Assembly: GCF_001424705.1 (NCBI RefSeq)
Contig: NZ_LMRA01000046.1
Span: forward strand, 125,192 to 189,191
Reading direction: 5' to 3'
Length of the DNA: 64,000 bases
From: Methylobacterium sp. Leaf465
Lineage (GTDB): Bacteria > Pseudomonadota > Alphaproteobacteria > Rhizobiales > Beijerinckiaceae
This document shows positions 42,640 to 51,737 of the stretch, one piece after another (the first letter of the stretch is position 1; the number at the start of each line of letters is the position of its first letter). A program made the position numbers and the translations under genes. The notes under the pieces were generated by a model, which saw only the letters and a list, made by a program, of their open reading frames with translations, made no database searches and was not told the DNA's origin.

Positions 42640-43354
42640 AGCTCAGGTTCTCCTGCAGGAGTTCGCCGCCCTCGGCGTTCTTGGAGCTCGCCTCGATCGA
42701 GACGAGCTCGCCCGGCACGGCCGCGGACGTGACGAAGGTGTATTTCAGGTTCTCGAAGCCGCGCATGCGCTCCTTCATCTTATCGTCGAGGAAGGGCTGA
42801 GTTTCGATGCGCCAGGCGTCGACCTTCTGGCCCTTGTAGTCGATCTGCATCGGCGTCACGGTGGCGTTGTCGCGCAGGCCCTTGCGAATGGCGTTCTTGA
42901 TGTAGCGCGGATTGGCCATCAGCACGCGGGCGAGATCCATGAGATGGTGCTCGAGGAAGAGCGTCATCACCGGGTTGCCGGGCATGTCCTCGAACGGGCC
43001 GGCCGGGAAACGGTTGGCCCCGGAGAACATCTCCACGCGGATATTGCGGTTCTCCGCGGCGTTGCCGGGCTCGATCCCGAGCTTGATCGTGTCGTTCAGC
43101 GGCGGTCCGAACGGGCCCTTCGAGATGCCGCTGCGGCGCAGGTAATCGTAGGTCAGCTTCGACCCCGGCGGGACGTTCTTCATCTGCGGCTGCTCGAAGA
43201 GCAGGTCCGAGGCGTCGGGCGTCGTCGCGGTGCTGGCCTTTGTCACGGCGGACGCGTCGGGCGTCGCCGGTGGCGCGGGGGTGGTCGGCGGGGTCTGGGC
43301 GAGGGCGGGTGCGCCGGAGAGCATCAGCAGCGCGGAGAGTGTGACGGGCTTCAA
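42620..43354 (-). CDS. Periplasmic protein of unknown function in pqq operon
   Basis: A 244-residue protein with a signal peptide (VTLSALLMLSGAPALAQ) followed by a Pro/Thr/Ala-rich linker. The body, from about residue 55, shows PPGSKLTYDYLRRSG, GPFGPPLNDTIKLGIE and MTLFLEHHLMDLARVLMANP, looking like a mixed alpha/beta domain. I do not recognise it. Its start overlaps the pqqE stop by 4 bases and its end overlaps the next small gene by 20. Co-expression with PQQ synthesis points to a periplasmic role tied to quinoproteins. Confidence 0.72.
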   Translation of the reverse strand: MKPVTLSALLMLSGAPALAQTPPTTPAPPATPDASAVTKASTATTPDASDLLFEQPQMKNVPPGSKLTYDYLRRSGISKGPFGPPLNDTIKLGIEPGNAAENRNIRVEMFSGANRFPAGPFEDMPGNPVMTLFLEHHLMDLARVLMANPRYIKNAIRKGLRDNATVTPMQIDYKGQKVDAWRIETQPFLDDKMKERMRGFENLKYTFVTSAAVPGELVSIEASSKNAEGGELLQENLSYDPNAG

Positions 43355-44508
43355 AGCGGCGCTTCCTCATTCAGCGGCGGACGCACATTGGGCTGCACGT
43401 TACTGCCGATGGTCCGGTAGATGTAGTCGGGCGGGGTCTCGGCCGCCTCCTCGGCGGCGAGGCCCCGCACCTTGGCGTGGAGCGGCGAGAGCGAGCAGGC
43501 CGGATCGGTGGCCGCCGCATCCCCGGCGAGAGCCAGGGCCTGGCAGCGGCAGCCGCCCCAGTCCTTCTCGCGCCGGTCGCAGGAGCGACAGGGCTCCTGC
43601 ATCCAGTCCGTGCCGCGATAGGCCGTGAAGGCCGGCGCGTTCGCCCAGATGTCGCCGAGCGAATGGTCGGACACGTACCAGAATTCGAGGTTCGGGATCG
43701 TCTCGGCCGCGTGGCAGGGAAGCACCTTGCCCTGCGGCGTCACGTTCATGAGCTTGCGCCCCCAGCCGCCGGCGCAGGCCTTGGGGTATTTCGCGTAGTA
43801 GTCCGGCACCACGAGGTCGATGACGAGCTGGCCCTTCAGGCGCTCGCGTGCGGCCTCGACGATGCGGATCGAGCGGTCGACCTCCGCTTTATTCGGCATC
43901 AGGGCGGCGCGATTCACGTAGGCCCAGCCGTAATACTGGGTGTGGGCCACCTCCAGGCGCTTGGCCCCGAGCTTCACCGCGAGATCGATGAAGCCCTCGA
44001 CCTCGTGGATGTTGCCCCGGTGGATCACCGAGTTCAGCGTCAGCGGCAGGCCGAGCTGGGTCACCCGCTCGGCGAAGGCGAGTTTCTGCGGCTGGGCGTT
44101 CTTGAGGCCGCCGATCTTCTCGGCATTGGCCGCGTCGACGCCCTGCACCGAGAGCTGCACGTGGTCGAGGCCCGCCTCGTAGAGCGCGTCGAGCTTCTGC
44201 AGGGCGCCCCCGACGCCGGAGGTGATGAGGTTGGAATACAGGCCGAGTTTCGCGCAGGTCGCGGTGATCTCGACGATGTCGTTGCGCGCCGTCGGCTCAC
44301 CGCCCGAGAGGTGGACGTGCAGCACGCCGAGGCCCGCCGCCTCCGTCAGCACCCGCTGCCACGTGGCGGTGTCGAGCTCGCCCGAGCGCCGGTCGAGCTC
44401 GAGCGGGTTCGAGCAGTAGGGACAGCGCAGGGGGCAGCGATGGGTGAGCTCCGCCAGGAGTCCGACCGGTGCCGGCAGGGTGGGGGCGTTCGGCGTGATC
44501 GCGTTCAT
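43351..44508 (-). CDS. pqqE: PqqE, radical SAM enzyme of PQQ synthesis
   Basis: A 385-residue radical SAM protein. The CxxxCxxC cluster site is Cys25-Cys29-Cys32 in HRCPLRCPYCSNPLEL, followed by HLSGGEPTARNDIVE. The C-terminal SPASM region carries CAGGWGRKLMNVTPQGKVLPCHAAE and EPCRSCDRREKDWGGCRCQ, which bind additional iron-sulfur clusters. With PqqD as chaperone it forms the Glu-Tyr carbon-carbon bond in PqqA. The start (MNAITPNAPT) overlaps the pqqC/D stop. Confidence 0.96.
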   Translation of the reverse strand: MNAITPNAPTLPAPVGLLAELTHRCPLRCPYCSNPLELDRRSGELDTATWQRVLTEAAGLGVLHVHLSGGEPTARNDIVEITATCAKLGLYSNLITSGVGGALQKLDALYEAGLDHVQLSVQGVDAANAEKIGGLKNAQPQKLAFAERVTQLGLPLTLNSVIHRGNIHEVEGFIDLAVKLGAKRLEVAHTQYYGWAYVNRAALMPNKAEVDRSIRIVEAARERLKGQLVIDLVVPDYYAKYPKACAGGWGRKLMNVTPQGKVLPCHAAETIPNLEFWYVSDHSLGDIWANAPAFTAYRGTDWMQEPCRSCDRREKDWGGCRCQALALAGDAAATDPACSLSPLHAKVRGLAAEEAAETPPDYIYRTIGSNVQPNVRPPLNEEAPL

Positions 44509-45587
44509 CGCTCCAGGACCCGTTTCGTGGCGAGATCGTTCAGCATCACGAGGATGTCGGCCTCGATCACGGCGGGGTCCGCCGTGAATTTCTCGCCCAG
44601 CAGGGCGGCGATGGCGCGCACGCTGCGCTGCCCGTCGACCAGTTCGAGGACCGCCACCGCGTTGGCGTCGAGGTCGAAGGTGCGCTCGGGCGCCAGGAGG
44701 ACGTGCTGGTTGCGCACGGCATCGTGGCGCAGTCGCACGCCCCGGGGCAGGCGCGGCACGTCGTGCGCCGCGAGGGTGCCGGTCCCGGCCGCCTGCGCCA
44801 CGGCGGGCTCGGGGACGAGCCCCGTGCCGGGCGTCCAGGCGTCGGGCGGGGTCAGGCCGGGGGCCACGTAGGCGAAGTAGAGGGCGTCGAGCTGGGTCCA
44901 GAGCACATTGCACTTGAAGGTCAGGGCGTCCATCGCCTGGCGCTGCAGGGCCGGCGTGGTGGCGTGCTCCTTGACGTACGCGATGGCGAAGTCGGCATCG
45001 CGCGGAGCCTGGGTCAGGCGCTTGTCGAAATAGGCCAGCGTGTCCTTGGTGATGAAGTCGTAGTTCTTCAGCATCCCGGCCACCCGCTCCGAGATGATGG
45101 TCGGCGAGAACATCTCGGTGAGCGAGGAGGCGATGGCCTCCAGCAGCGAGCGCTCCTTCACGAAGTGCACGTAGGCATCCACCGAGAACCGGGTGGCCGA
45201 CAGGATGCCTTGCGTCGATTCCACGTAGTCGCGGGCAAAGCCCACGCCCTCGGCGAGCTTGAGCCAGCGCTCGATGCCGCCGTCGCCGGGGGCGTCGCCG
45301 TCGTGGTCGACAATGCGCTGGCGCCAGACCCGGCGCAGGGACGCGTCGGTCATGCGCGCGAGGACGGCGGCGTCCTTCACCGGGATCATCGCCTGATAAT
45401 AGTAGCGGTTCAGCGCCCAGGCCCGGACCTGATCCTTGCTGAGCTTGCCGTCGTGCAGGAGCCGGTGGAACGGGTGCAGGTTGTGGTAGCGGCGCGCGCC
45501 GATGTCGCGCAGGGCCGCTTCCAGCTCCTCCGGCGAGAGCAGGCGCTGGGCCTCATCGGTCTTCGGGGTCGGGAAGGGCGCGGTCAT
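44505..45587 (-). CDS. pqqCD: PqqC/D fusion protein
   Basis: A 360-residue fusion. Residues 1-255 are PqqC, the cofactorless oxidase of the last step, with ARRYHNLHPFHRLLHDGKLS, ALNRYYYQAMIPVKDAAV and RFSVDAYVHFVKE. From about residue 275 comes PqqD, the peptide chaperone, with VRLRHDAVRNQHVLLAPERTF and GQRSVRAIAALLGEKF. The two are separate genes in many bacteria; the fusion is typical of Methylobacterium. A linker of Pro/Ala joins them. Confidence 0.95.
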   Translation of the reverse strand: MTAPFPTPKTDEAQRLLSPEELEAALRDIGARRYHNLHPFHRLLHDGKLSKDQVRAWALNRYYYQAMIPVKDAAVLARMTDASLRRVWRQRIVDHDGDAPGDGGIERWLKLAEGVGFARDYVESTQGILSATRFSVDAYVHFVKERSLLEAIASSLTEMFSPTIISERVAGMLKNYDFITKDTLAYFDKRLTQAPRDADFAIAYVKEHATTPALQRQAMDALTFKCNVLWTQLDALYFAYVAPGLTPPDAWTPGTGLVPEPAVAQAAGTGTLAAHDVPRLPRGVRLRHDAVRNQHVLLAPERTFDLDANAVAVLELVDGQRSVRAIAALLGEKFTADPAVIEADILVMLNDLATKRVLER

Positions 45588-45730
45588 GGCGTGGCTCGCG
45601 GATCAGCGTGGAGCGGTTTTAGGAACTTTTCTTATCAATCGCGCCGCGCCCCGTGAAGGCCACGGGCGCGCCGACGCAATTCAATCGGACACAATGTATG
45701 TCGTCGGCACTAAACTGCCAGATGGACGCC

Positions 45731-46633
45731 TCACGAAAGAGTCAGCGTCAAACCGTCATGGGCCACGGTCCAGCCCGCGGCCTCGACCTGGCGCCGCGCC
45801 TCGGAGCCCTCGACCAGCACCGGGTTGGTGTTGTTGATGTGGACGAAAACCCGGCGGCCGATCGCGACGTCGGACAGGGCCGCGATGGAGCCGCCCTCGC
45901 CGGTCATCGGCACGTGGCCCATGCGCCAGCCGGTCTTGGTGCCGACGCCGGCGCGGATCATGTCGTCGTCGAGGAGCACGGTCCCGTCGAAGAGCAGGCC
46001 GTCGACCCCGCCGATGCGGGCCTTCAGGTCTTCGGTGACGCGGGCGCAGCCGGGAATGTAGGCGAGGCGCCGCCCGCCGGCCTCGATCATCGCGCCCACC
46101 GTGGTCTCGGTCTCGGCGCCGATCTGCAGGGTCTCGTCCTCCAGCCAGAGGGGCACCTTGCCGGGCACCGCGAACAGGGTGACGTGCAGGCCCGGCACCG
46201 GCTCGAAGCGCCGGTCGAGGGCGATCGGCTCGCGGGCGACGACGCCCGTGGCCATCACGTCGAACACCCGGTTGGCGTTGACGGAGTCGAGGATGCCGGC
46301 GGTGCCGTAGAGGGTGAAGGGCTGGCCCTCGCGCAGCGTCAGCAGGCCGGCGACGTGGTCGACGTCGCCGTTGGTCAGCAGCACGGCCTGGATCGGCGAG
46401 TGCCGCAGCCCCGTGCGCGGGTGCATCGCCGGATTGTCGAACAGCTGCTGGCGGAGATCGGGGGAGGCGTTCACCAGGAGCCAGCGCTCTCCATCGGGGG
46501 AGACAGCGATGCTCGACTGGGTCCGCGGCCTGACGCGGGTCTCGTCCTCACGGGCGAGGGAGCAGATCGGGCAGCGGCAATTCCATTGGGGAAGGCCGCC
46601 GCCCGCGGCCGAACCGAGGATCAGGACATGCAT
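45731..46633 (-). CDS. pqqB: PqqB, metallo-beta-lactamase-fold protein of PQQ synthesis
   Basis: A 300-residue MBL-fold protein. It starts MHVLILGSAAGGGLPQWNC with a Cys pair in CRCPICSLA that binds structural zinc, then AVLLTNGDVDHVAGLLTLRE, in which Asn replaces the usual first His, as known for PqqB, and FVHINNTNPVL near the C-terminus. It is believed to hydroxylate the cross-linked tyrosine intermediate. It lies 43 bases after pqqA, and a 143-base gap separates it from pqqC/D. Confidence 0.95.
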   Translation of the reverse strand: MHVLILGSAAGGGLPQWNCRCPICSLAREDETRVRPRTQSSIAVSPDGERWLLVNASPDLRQQLFDNPAMHPRTGLRHSPIQAVLLTNGDVDHVAGLLTLREGQPFTLYGTAGILDSVNANRVFDVMATGVVAREPIALDRRFEPVPGLHVTLFAVPGKVPLWLEDETLQIGAETETTVGAMIEAGGRRLAYIPGCARVTEDLKARIGGVDGLLFDGTVLLDDDMIRAGVGTKTGWRMGHVPMTGEGGSIAALSDVAIGRRVFVHINNTNPVLVEGSEARRQVEAAGWTVAHDGLTLTLS

Positions 46634-46676
46634 GGTGGAACCGACGCTGCCTTCGGACCCTCGGGTTCGACGAAAC

Positions 46677-46766
46677 TCAGTTGAAGGTGTCGATCTCAGC
46701 CGACTCGTAGCTGGTGACTTCCATGCCGACGCAGATCTCGGAAACGATGGGGGCAGCCCAGGTCAT
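46677..46766 (-). CDS. pqqA: PqqA, PQQ precursor peptide
   Basis: A 29-residue peptide starting MTWAAPIVSEICVGMEVTSY. The Glu16 and Tyr20 of EVTSY are the residues joined to make PQQ. A strong AGGAGA ribosome site lies just before the ATG. It is the first gene of the pqq operon and follows the response regulator gene, with 200 bases between that should hold its promoter. It is too short for ordinary gene finding. Confidence 0.96.
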   Translation of the reverse strand: MTWAAPIVSEICVGMEVTSYESAEIDTFN

Positions 46767-46966
46767 GGTGTTTCTCCTGAAGGTTTCTTCTGAACGTCAG
46801 CAGCATCCCGATCGCCTCTAAGAAGATCGTAAGACACTGACGGCGCAGAGATTTCTGTCGCCGCGCTGGTATCGACAATTTGGCCCGGCAGTTCAAGCGC
46901 TAAATTGCCGGTTCCTCCCGTCCACCCCCGCGAATCCGGTGTCGGCGTTAACGCGGCATGCCCGTT

Positions 46967-47671
46967 TCAGTGCCGGAAATCCTGTCCCTTCAGGTCCAGC
47001 ATGAAGCCCCGGCCACGCACCGTGACGATGACCGGGCCGCCGAGGCGGACGAAGTCGGACAGCTTGGTCCGCAGGTAACCCACGTAGACATCGACGACAT
47101 TCAGGGAGAGGCCGCCCTGGCCGGCCCAGAGCTTGTCGAAGATGTCGCCCCGCGAGACCGGGTGATTGGCGTTGTCCATCAGCAGGGCGAGGAGCTCGGC
47201 CTCGCGGGGGGTGAGGCGCGCCGTCGCATCCGCGAATCCGACCTGACGGACGGTCAGGTCGAGCATCAGCTTGCCGGCGGTGACCAGGGTGCGGGGCTCC
47301 TCCGAGGCCTTGCGGCGCAGGAGGTGGGTCTGGAGGCGGGCCAGGAGCTCGTCGAAGACGAAGGGCTTCACGATGTAGTCATCGGCCCCGAGCGCCAGCC
47401 CCTCGGCGCGGTCGCGGACCTCGTCCCGGGCGGAGAGGAAGAGTATCGGCCCCGGATAGCCGCCCTCGCGCAGGGAGCGGCAGACATCGTGGCCGGAGCC
47501 GTCCGGCAGGGTGATGTCGAGAACCACCGCCTCGGGCGCCTCGGCGCGGGCGGCCGCGAGGGCGTCGTCGACCCGTCCGGCGACGCCGACGGAGAAGCCC
47601 TCCGCCTCCAGGCCGCGGGCGAGCATGGCGCGAATGTCGCTGTCATCCTCGACGATCAGTACGCGCGTCAT
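46967..47671 (-). CDS. OmpR-family response regulator, probably MxbM
   Basis: A 234-residue regulator. The receiver has VEDDSDIRAMLARGLEAEG, the phosphorylated Asp in AVVLDITLPDGSG, and FLSARDEVRDR and VKPFVFDEL. The C-terminal winged helix has RLTPREAELLALLMDN and VDVYVGYLRTKLSD. Overlapping the stop of the kinase gene, it is its partner. In M. extorquens the mxbDM pair required for methanol oxidation is, as I recall, next to the pqq genes; I give the name as probable only. Confidence 0.88.
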   Translation of the reverse strand: MTRVLIVEDDSDIRAMLARGLEAEGFSVGVAGRVDDALAAARAEAPEAVVLDITLPDGSGHDVCRSLREGGYPGPILFLSARDEVRDRAEGLALGADDYIVKPFVFDELLARLQTHLLRRKASEEPRTLVTAGKLMLDLTVRQVGFADATARLTPREAELLALLMDNANHPVSRGDIFDKLWAGQGGLSLNVVDVYVGYLRTKLSDFVRLGGPVIVTVRGRGFMLDLKGQDFRH

Positions 47672-49290
47672 GCCACGGTCTCCTGGGCGCCCGTCGGGTG
47701 AGGCGAGGGGGGATGCTCGGCGTCGCTGGGGGACAGCGCGGGCAGGTCGAGGGCCACCTGCGCACCGCGCCCGCCCGGACCCGCCCCGAGGCGGATCGTG
47801 CCATCATGCCGCTCCACGACCCAGCGCGCCAGGGCCAGACCGATGCCGAAGCCGGCCTCTCCCGTGGGGCTGTCACGGCGGAAGCGCTCGAACAGGCCGT
47901 CGCCGAGGTCGGGGAAGCCGGGCCCGTCGTCGGTGATCGTCACCACCGCGTGCCCCCCCTCCGCCCGCGCCAGGGCGACCACCACCCGGGTGAGCCCGGT
48001 GGCGTGGCGCAGGGCGTTGTCGATCAGGCTCTCGACCACCTGGCGCAGCCATTCCCGGTCGGCGAGCAGCATCGGGTCGGCCTCGACCAGAGCGAGGCTC
48101 AGCGCCACGCGGCGGCGGGCGGCCTCGGAGCCCATGCCGTCGACGGCGTCGGCGAGGATCTCCCCCGCGCCCACCGGGCGGCGGTCGAGCTCGATCTGCC
48201 CCGATTCGGAGCGGGCGACGCGCAGCAGGTCCTCGACCCGGCGCTTCAGGCGCAGGGCGCGCTTGCGGATGGTGGCGAAGACCGGGGTGACGTCGGTCTG
48301 GCGCCCGGCCGAGCGGGCCGCGATGTCACATTCGCCCAGGATGACCGTGAGGGGCGTGCGCAGCTCGTGGCTGACATCGGCGAAGAAGCGCCGGCGCGAG
48401 CGGTCCACCGCCTCCAGGCGGGCATTGGCGGCGCGCAGATCGAGGGTGCGGGCCGCCACCGTGTCCTCCAGGGCGGCCCGGTCGGCCGCGAGCCGGCCCT
48501 CGCGCCGGGCGAGGCGGGCGGCCATGCGGTTGAAGTTCGCCACGAGCAGGCCGAGTTCGTCGCGGGTCGCCACCGACAGGCGGGTGTCAAGCTCGCCCCG
48601 GCCCACGGCGCCGGCGGCGCGGCGCACCGCCTCGATCCGGGCCAGCACGGGACGGGTCACCGCGCGGTAGAGCAGGAGCACGAGGGCGAGCGCCCCCGCC
48701 ACGGCGGCCAGCGACGCGACCCGCAGGGTGCCGGAGAGCGCGCGCGCCGCGTCCGAGCCGGCGATCATCGAGCGCCGCTCCACCTCGATCAGGAAGGAGA
48801 GCGGTTGCCCGGTCATGGCACCGAAGCCGTTCAGGGCGCCCCGGATCGCCGCCCGGCGCGACTCGTCCTCCGACTGGCGCAGCACCTGGGTCACCTGCCG
48901 GTCGAGGACGGCGCGGGCCGCGCGCAGCTGGGCGAGGGGCCGGGTGCGGGCGGCGTACTGGGTGCGGTCGAGGGGGTCGTCACTCGACGTGATGGAGCGC
49001 CCCAGGGCCTCGTCCACCGCCACCAGGGCGCGGTCGACATGGGCGCGCGCCACCGCGAGTCCCTCCGGCTGCGCATCCGGGTTGCTCACCGCCTCCAGGG
49101 CGGCGAGCCCGTACTGGGTCATGCGCCCGGAGAGTTCGACCAGAAGTTCGAGGCGCCCCTGGGCCGCCAGCGTCCGGTCGATGGTGCGCTCGGCGGCGCC
49201 GATCGAGGCGAGGACGCCGAGGGCCGCCAGGACCACGAGGAGCGCGGTGCCGCCGAGCAGGAGCGCGAACCGGACCTTCAGCGAGCGCAT
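47668..49290 (-). CDS. Sensor histidine kinase, probably MxbD
   Basis: A 540-residue inner-membrane sensor. The order is an N-terminal helix (FALLLGGTALLVVLAALGVL), a periplasmic domain of about 150 residues, a second helix (VASLAAVAGALALVLLLY), a HAMP region, a dimerisation domain with the phospho-His in FADVSHELRTPLTVILGE, and an ATPase domain with SLIDNALRH, TDDGPGFPD and GIGLALARWVVER. It should phosphorylate the regulator encoded next. The start was set at the ATG for MRSLKVRFAL, just before the first helix. Confidence 0.88.
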   Translation of the reverse strand: MRSLKVRFALLLGGTALLVVLAALGVLASIGAAERTIDRTLAAQGRLELLVELSGRMTQYGLAALEAVSNPDAQPEGLAVARAHVDRALVAVDEALGRSITSSDDPLDRTQYAARTRPLAQLRAARAVLDRQVTQVLRQSEDESRRAAIRGALNGFGAMTGQPLSFLIEVERRSMIAGSDAARALSGTLRVASLAAVAGALALVLLLYRAVTRPVLARIEAVRRAAGAVGRGELDTRLSVATRDELGLLVANFNRMAARLARREGRLAADRAALEDTVAARTLDLRAANARLEAVDRSRRRFFADVSHELRTPLTVILGECDIAARSAGRQTDVTPVFATIRKRALRLKRRVEDLLRVARSESGQIELDRRPVGAGEILADAVDGMGSEAARRRVALSLALVEADPMLLADREWLRQVVESLIDNALRHATGLTRVVVALARAEGGHAVVTITDDGPGFPDLGDGLFERFRRDSPTGEAGFGIGLALARWVVERHDGTIRLGAGPGGRGAQVALDLPALSPSDAEHPPSPHPTGAQETVA

Positions 49291-49546
49291 GGTCGTGCCG
49301 ACATCGTCTTGCCCGATCGTCCTGCCAAACCGTCTTGCGCAATCGTCCCGACGTGTTTCTCGGGCCTTGACCAGGACGGCCACCCGGACTGCACTGCATT
49401 CCGCGTTTGCCTGATCATCCCGTCTGCTCCGACGACCTTGCGATCAACATCGGGCGCGCATGCTCTGTAGGCTCAGGGCCGGTTCGGTTGCAAGCGTTGC
49501 CGCGCGGCGGGCGCGGGGCGCGCGCCCCTGATCGCGGGCGCCCCGC

Positions 49547-49753
49547 TTACAGGTCGCGCGGCTGGCTGCCCCGGACGGCGCAGCGCCACCGCGTCACCTG
49601 CCATTCCGGGTGCTCCGCCTGCCACTTGGCGATGGCGCTCTGGGAGTTGCGTAGGCAGATGTTCGGGCTGCGCGCCTCGAACGAGAGGTCGATCTTGTCC
49701 TCGCGGCACTGCGAGGGCTGCGACAGGAGGCAGATCGAGAGCAGGATGAGCAT
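49547..49753 (-). CDS. Small conserved-looking secreted protein
   Basis: A 68-residue protein with a short hydrophobic N-terminus (MLILLSICLLSQPSQC), then EDKIDLSFEARSPNICLRNSQ and AEHPEWQVTRWRCAVRG. The Cys residues and HPEW-x-V-x-RWRC pattern look like a common alphaproteobacterial family of unknown function. It lies alone between the kinase and the fhc operon. The function is unknown. Confidence 0.6.
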   Translation of the reverse strand: MLILLSICLLSQPSQCREDKIDLSFEARSPNICLRNSQSAIAKWQAEHPEWQVTRWRCAVRGSQPRDL

Positions 49754-49956
49754 GAGGAGGCCGGGTTCGCGCTGGGGACAAGCGGGACACCGGCACTATG
49801 GTACCGCCCGCGGACGCAGAAAATTGTCCGATCGGGAGGATTGTGCAAGTCCGGAGGGTCATTGGCCCGGCATCGAGGGCCGCCCCTCCGGGGCCAAGAC
49901 GGTGGGCCCGGCCCTCCGGTTCGCCGTGGGCGCGCCCGAAAGAGCCGGAGACGGCC

Positions 49957-50751
49957 TCAGGCCGCCACCCAGAGCTCGCCCTTGCCGAGGGTGGCGAGGT
50001 CGCCCGAGTAGCGCGTCAGGGCCCCGGCGGCGAGATCCGCGTGGGCCGGGCTGAGGGGGCGCAGCGAGCGGGCCAGGAGGCGCAGGAACACGAGATCGTG
50101 CGTGCCGGTCTCGACGAAGCTCGGGGACAGGGCCCCGACGGCGCCGGCCAGGAGGGTGCCCCGTCGCATGCCATAGCCCGGATGGTCGCCCAGACTCGTC
50201 GCCGCGATGGTGCCGGCGATCATCCGCGCGCCCGCATGGGCGCCCGCCCGGCCGACCAGGATCAGGCCACGCCGCATGCGGTCGCCGAGATAGTCGCCGG
50301 CGCTGCCGCGGATCACCAGGGTGGCGCCGTCGAGGCCGGCCTTGGCGGCGTAGACCGCGCCGCCGGCATGGTCGCCGGCATCGCCCTCGATCGTGATCGT
50401 GCCGCCGGTGGCGCCCGAGCCCGCGAAGGGACCGGCCGAACCCGTGACCGTCACCGAGCCGCCGGCCATGCCTTCGCCGAGGCGCTGCCCGACATCGCCG
50501 GTGACCCGGATGCGGCCGCCGCTGAGCGATGCGCCGACCCGGTCGAGGCGCGACGAGCCCCCCTCGATGACGAGGTCGTCGGAGCCGTCGAGGGACAGCG
50601 TGAAGCAATCGCCGAGCGTCAGGCCGCGCCGGCCCGTGCCGACGGGGAGCTTGCCCGCCTCGGCCTCGGTCAGGCCGCTGAGCGCGAGCGGGGTGACGTG
50701 CCGGAAATCGAGCCGCTCCGGCGGCTCCTGGCGCAGGGTGAGGGTACTCAT
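49957..50751 (-). CDS. fhcC: FhcC, formyltransferase/hydrolase complex subunit C
   Basis: A 264-residue protein homologous to formylmethanofuran dehydrogenase subunit C. It has the repetitive GG-x-I/V beta-helix pattern of this family: ASLSGGRIRVTGDVGQRLGE, GGTITIEGDAGDHAGG, ATLVIRGSAGDYLGDRM. In methylotrophic bacteria it is part of the Fhc complex, which converts formyl-H4MPT to formate through a methanofuran analogue. Last gene of fhcBADC and overlapping fhcD by 4 bases. Confidence 0.95.
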   Translation of the reverse strand: MSTLTLRQEPPERLDFRHVTPLALSGLTEAEAGKLPVGTGRRGLTLGDCFTLSLDGSDDLVIEGGSSRLDRVGASLSGGRIRVTGDVGQRLGEGMAGGSVTVTGSAGPFAGSGATGGTITIEGDAGDHAGGAVYAAKAGLDGATLVIRGSAGDYLGDRMRRGLILVGRAGAHAGARMIAGTIAATSLGDHPGYGMRRGTLLAGAVGALSPSFVETGTHDLVFLRLLARSLRPLSPAHADLAAGALTRYSGDLATLGKGELWVAA

Positions 50752-51713
50752 GCCGCTCCAGCCTCGCTGCCCGGCTCCTTCGAGAGCAGGTTCTTCAGAT
50801 GATAATGGTGGCGGCCGAGATTGCCGCCGTAATTGCCGGCCGTGACGGCCACGAGCCCGTGCGCCGCCCCCGCTTCGGTCGCCGCATGCAGGGCCGCGCG
50901 CATGGATTCGGCCACCGCGTCGGAGGTGAGCGCGTCGATGACGATTTCCAGCACGACGCCGACCTCGGCCGAGAGCTCGGTGCCGGCCCGGCCCTTGAGG
51001 GTCGGGCAATAGGCGTCGTTGGTCGAGGCCATCATGCCCTTGGTGCGCGCGCCCACCTTCGAGCCGGAGCGGACGATGCCGCCCGGGAAGGGCAGGATCG
51101 CGCCGGAGACCGCGCGGGCGGCCTCCACGGCGATCTCGGCGACCTTCAGGGTGTCGGCGTGCTTGCGCCCGAGGAACAGCAGGTTGCCGCCGCCGACCGC
51201 GCCGTCCACCGCGCGGACGAAGTCCTCGCACAGGAACTCGCCGTCCATGACGGGGATGCGCCAGTAGCGCCGGGCCTTGCCGGTGACCGGGTCGGTCAGG
51301 CGCTTGGCCACCGCGAAGCCGTCGCCGAAGTAGCGGATCGCGCCGCCGAGCTTGATCTTCGTGGGGCCGTCCACGCCGGCGTAGCAGGCGGTGCCCGGGC
51401 AGGTGAGGATGCACTGGCCGACCCGCTTGAGGAGCTGGTCCTTGAGGCCGTTCGGCTCGAAGCCGAACAGCAGCACGCGCACGCCGGGGCGCCCGTCCGG
51501 GGTCTCCTCGGGGGAGAGCTCGCAGTCGATCCCGGCCTCGGCGCCGCAGCCGATCACCGAGGTGGCGAAGCCCGTCATCACGGTGGCGGCGATCATCGCC
51601 CACTTGGCCGTGTCGTTGGTGATGATGATCGCCGTTCCGGCGACGTCGAACGCCTCCGCGAAGGTGTCGATCACCGGAATGCCGTTGAGGGTGAGGTCCG
51701 TCATCTCAGTCAC
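50748..51713 (-). CDS. fhcD: FhcD, formyl-H4MPT formyltransferase subunit
   Basis: A 321-residue Ftr protein. It shows LNGIPVIDTFAEAFDV, VRVLLFGFEPNGLKDQLLKR, CILTCPGTACYAGVDG and YHLKNLLSKEPG, all conserved in archaeal Ftr. It transfers the formyl group from H4MPT to the methanofuran-type carrier held by the complex. Third gene of the operon; fhcA ends 24 bases upstream of its start. Confidence 0.96.
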   Translation of the reverse strand: MTEMTDLTLNGIPVIDTFAEAFDVAGTAIIITNDTAKWAMIAATVMTGFATSVIGCGAEAGIDCELSPEETPDGRPGVRVLLFGFEPNGLKDQLLKRVGQCILTCPGTACYAGVDGPTKIKLGGAIRYFGDGFAVAKRLTDPVTGKARRYWRIPVMDGEFLCEDFVRAVDGAVGGGNLLFLGRKHADTLKVAEIAVEAARAVSGAILPFPGGIVRSGSKVGARTKGMMASTNDAYCPTLKGRAGTELSAEVGVVLEIVIDALTSDAVAESMRAALHAATEAGAAHGLVAVTAGNYGGNLGRHHYHLKNLLSKEPGSEAGAA

Positions 51714-51737
51714 CCGTCCCCACGCAACGCATCTTTC

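Noticed and set aside
47698..49470. A 590-codon plus-strand frame opposite the sensor kinase
   Set aside because: The kinase has all catalytic boxes on the minus strand; the plus frame is compositional shadow.
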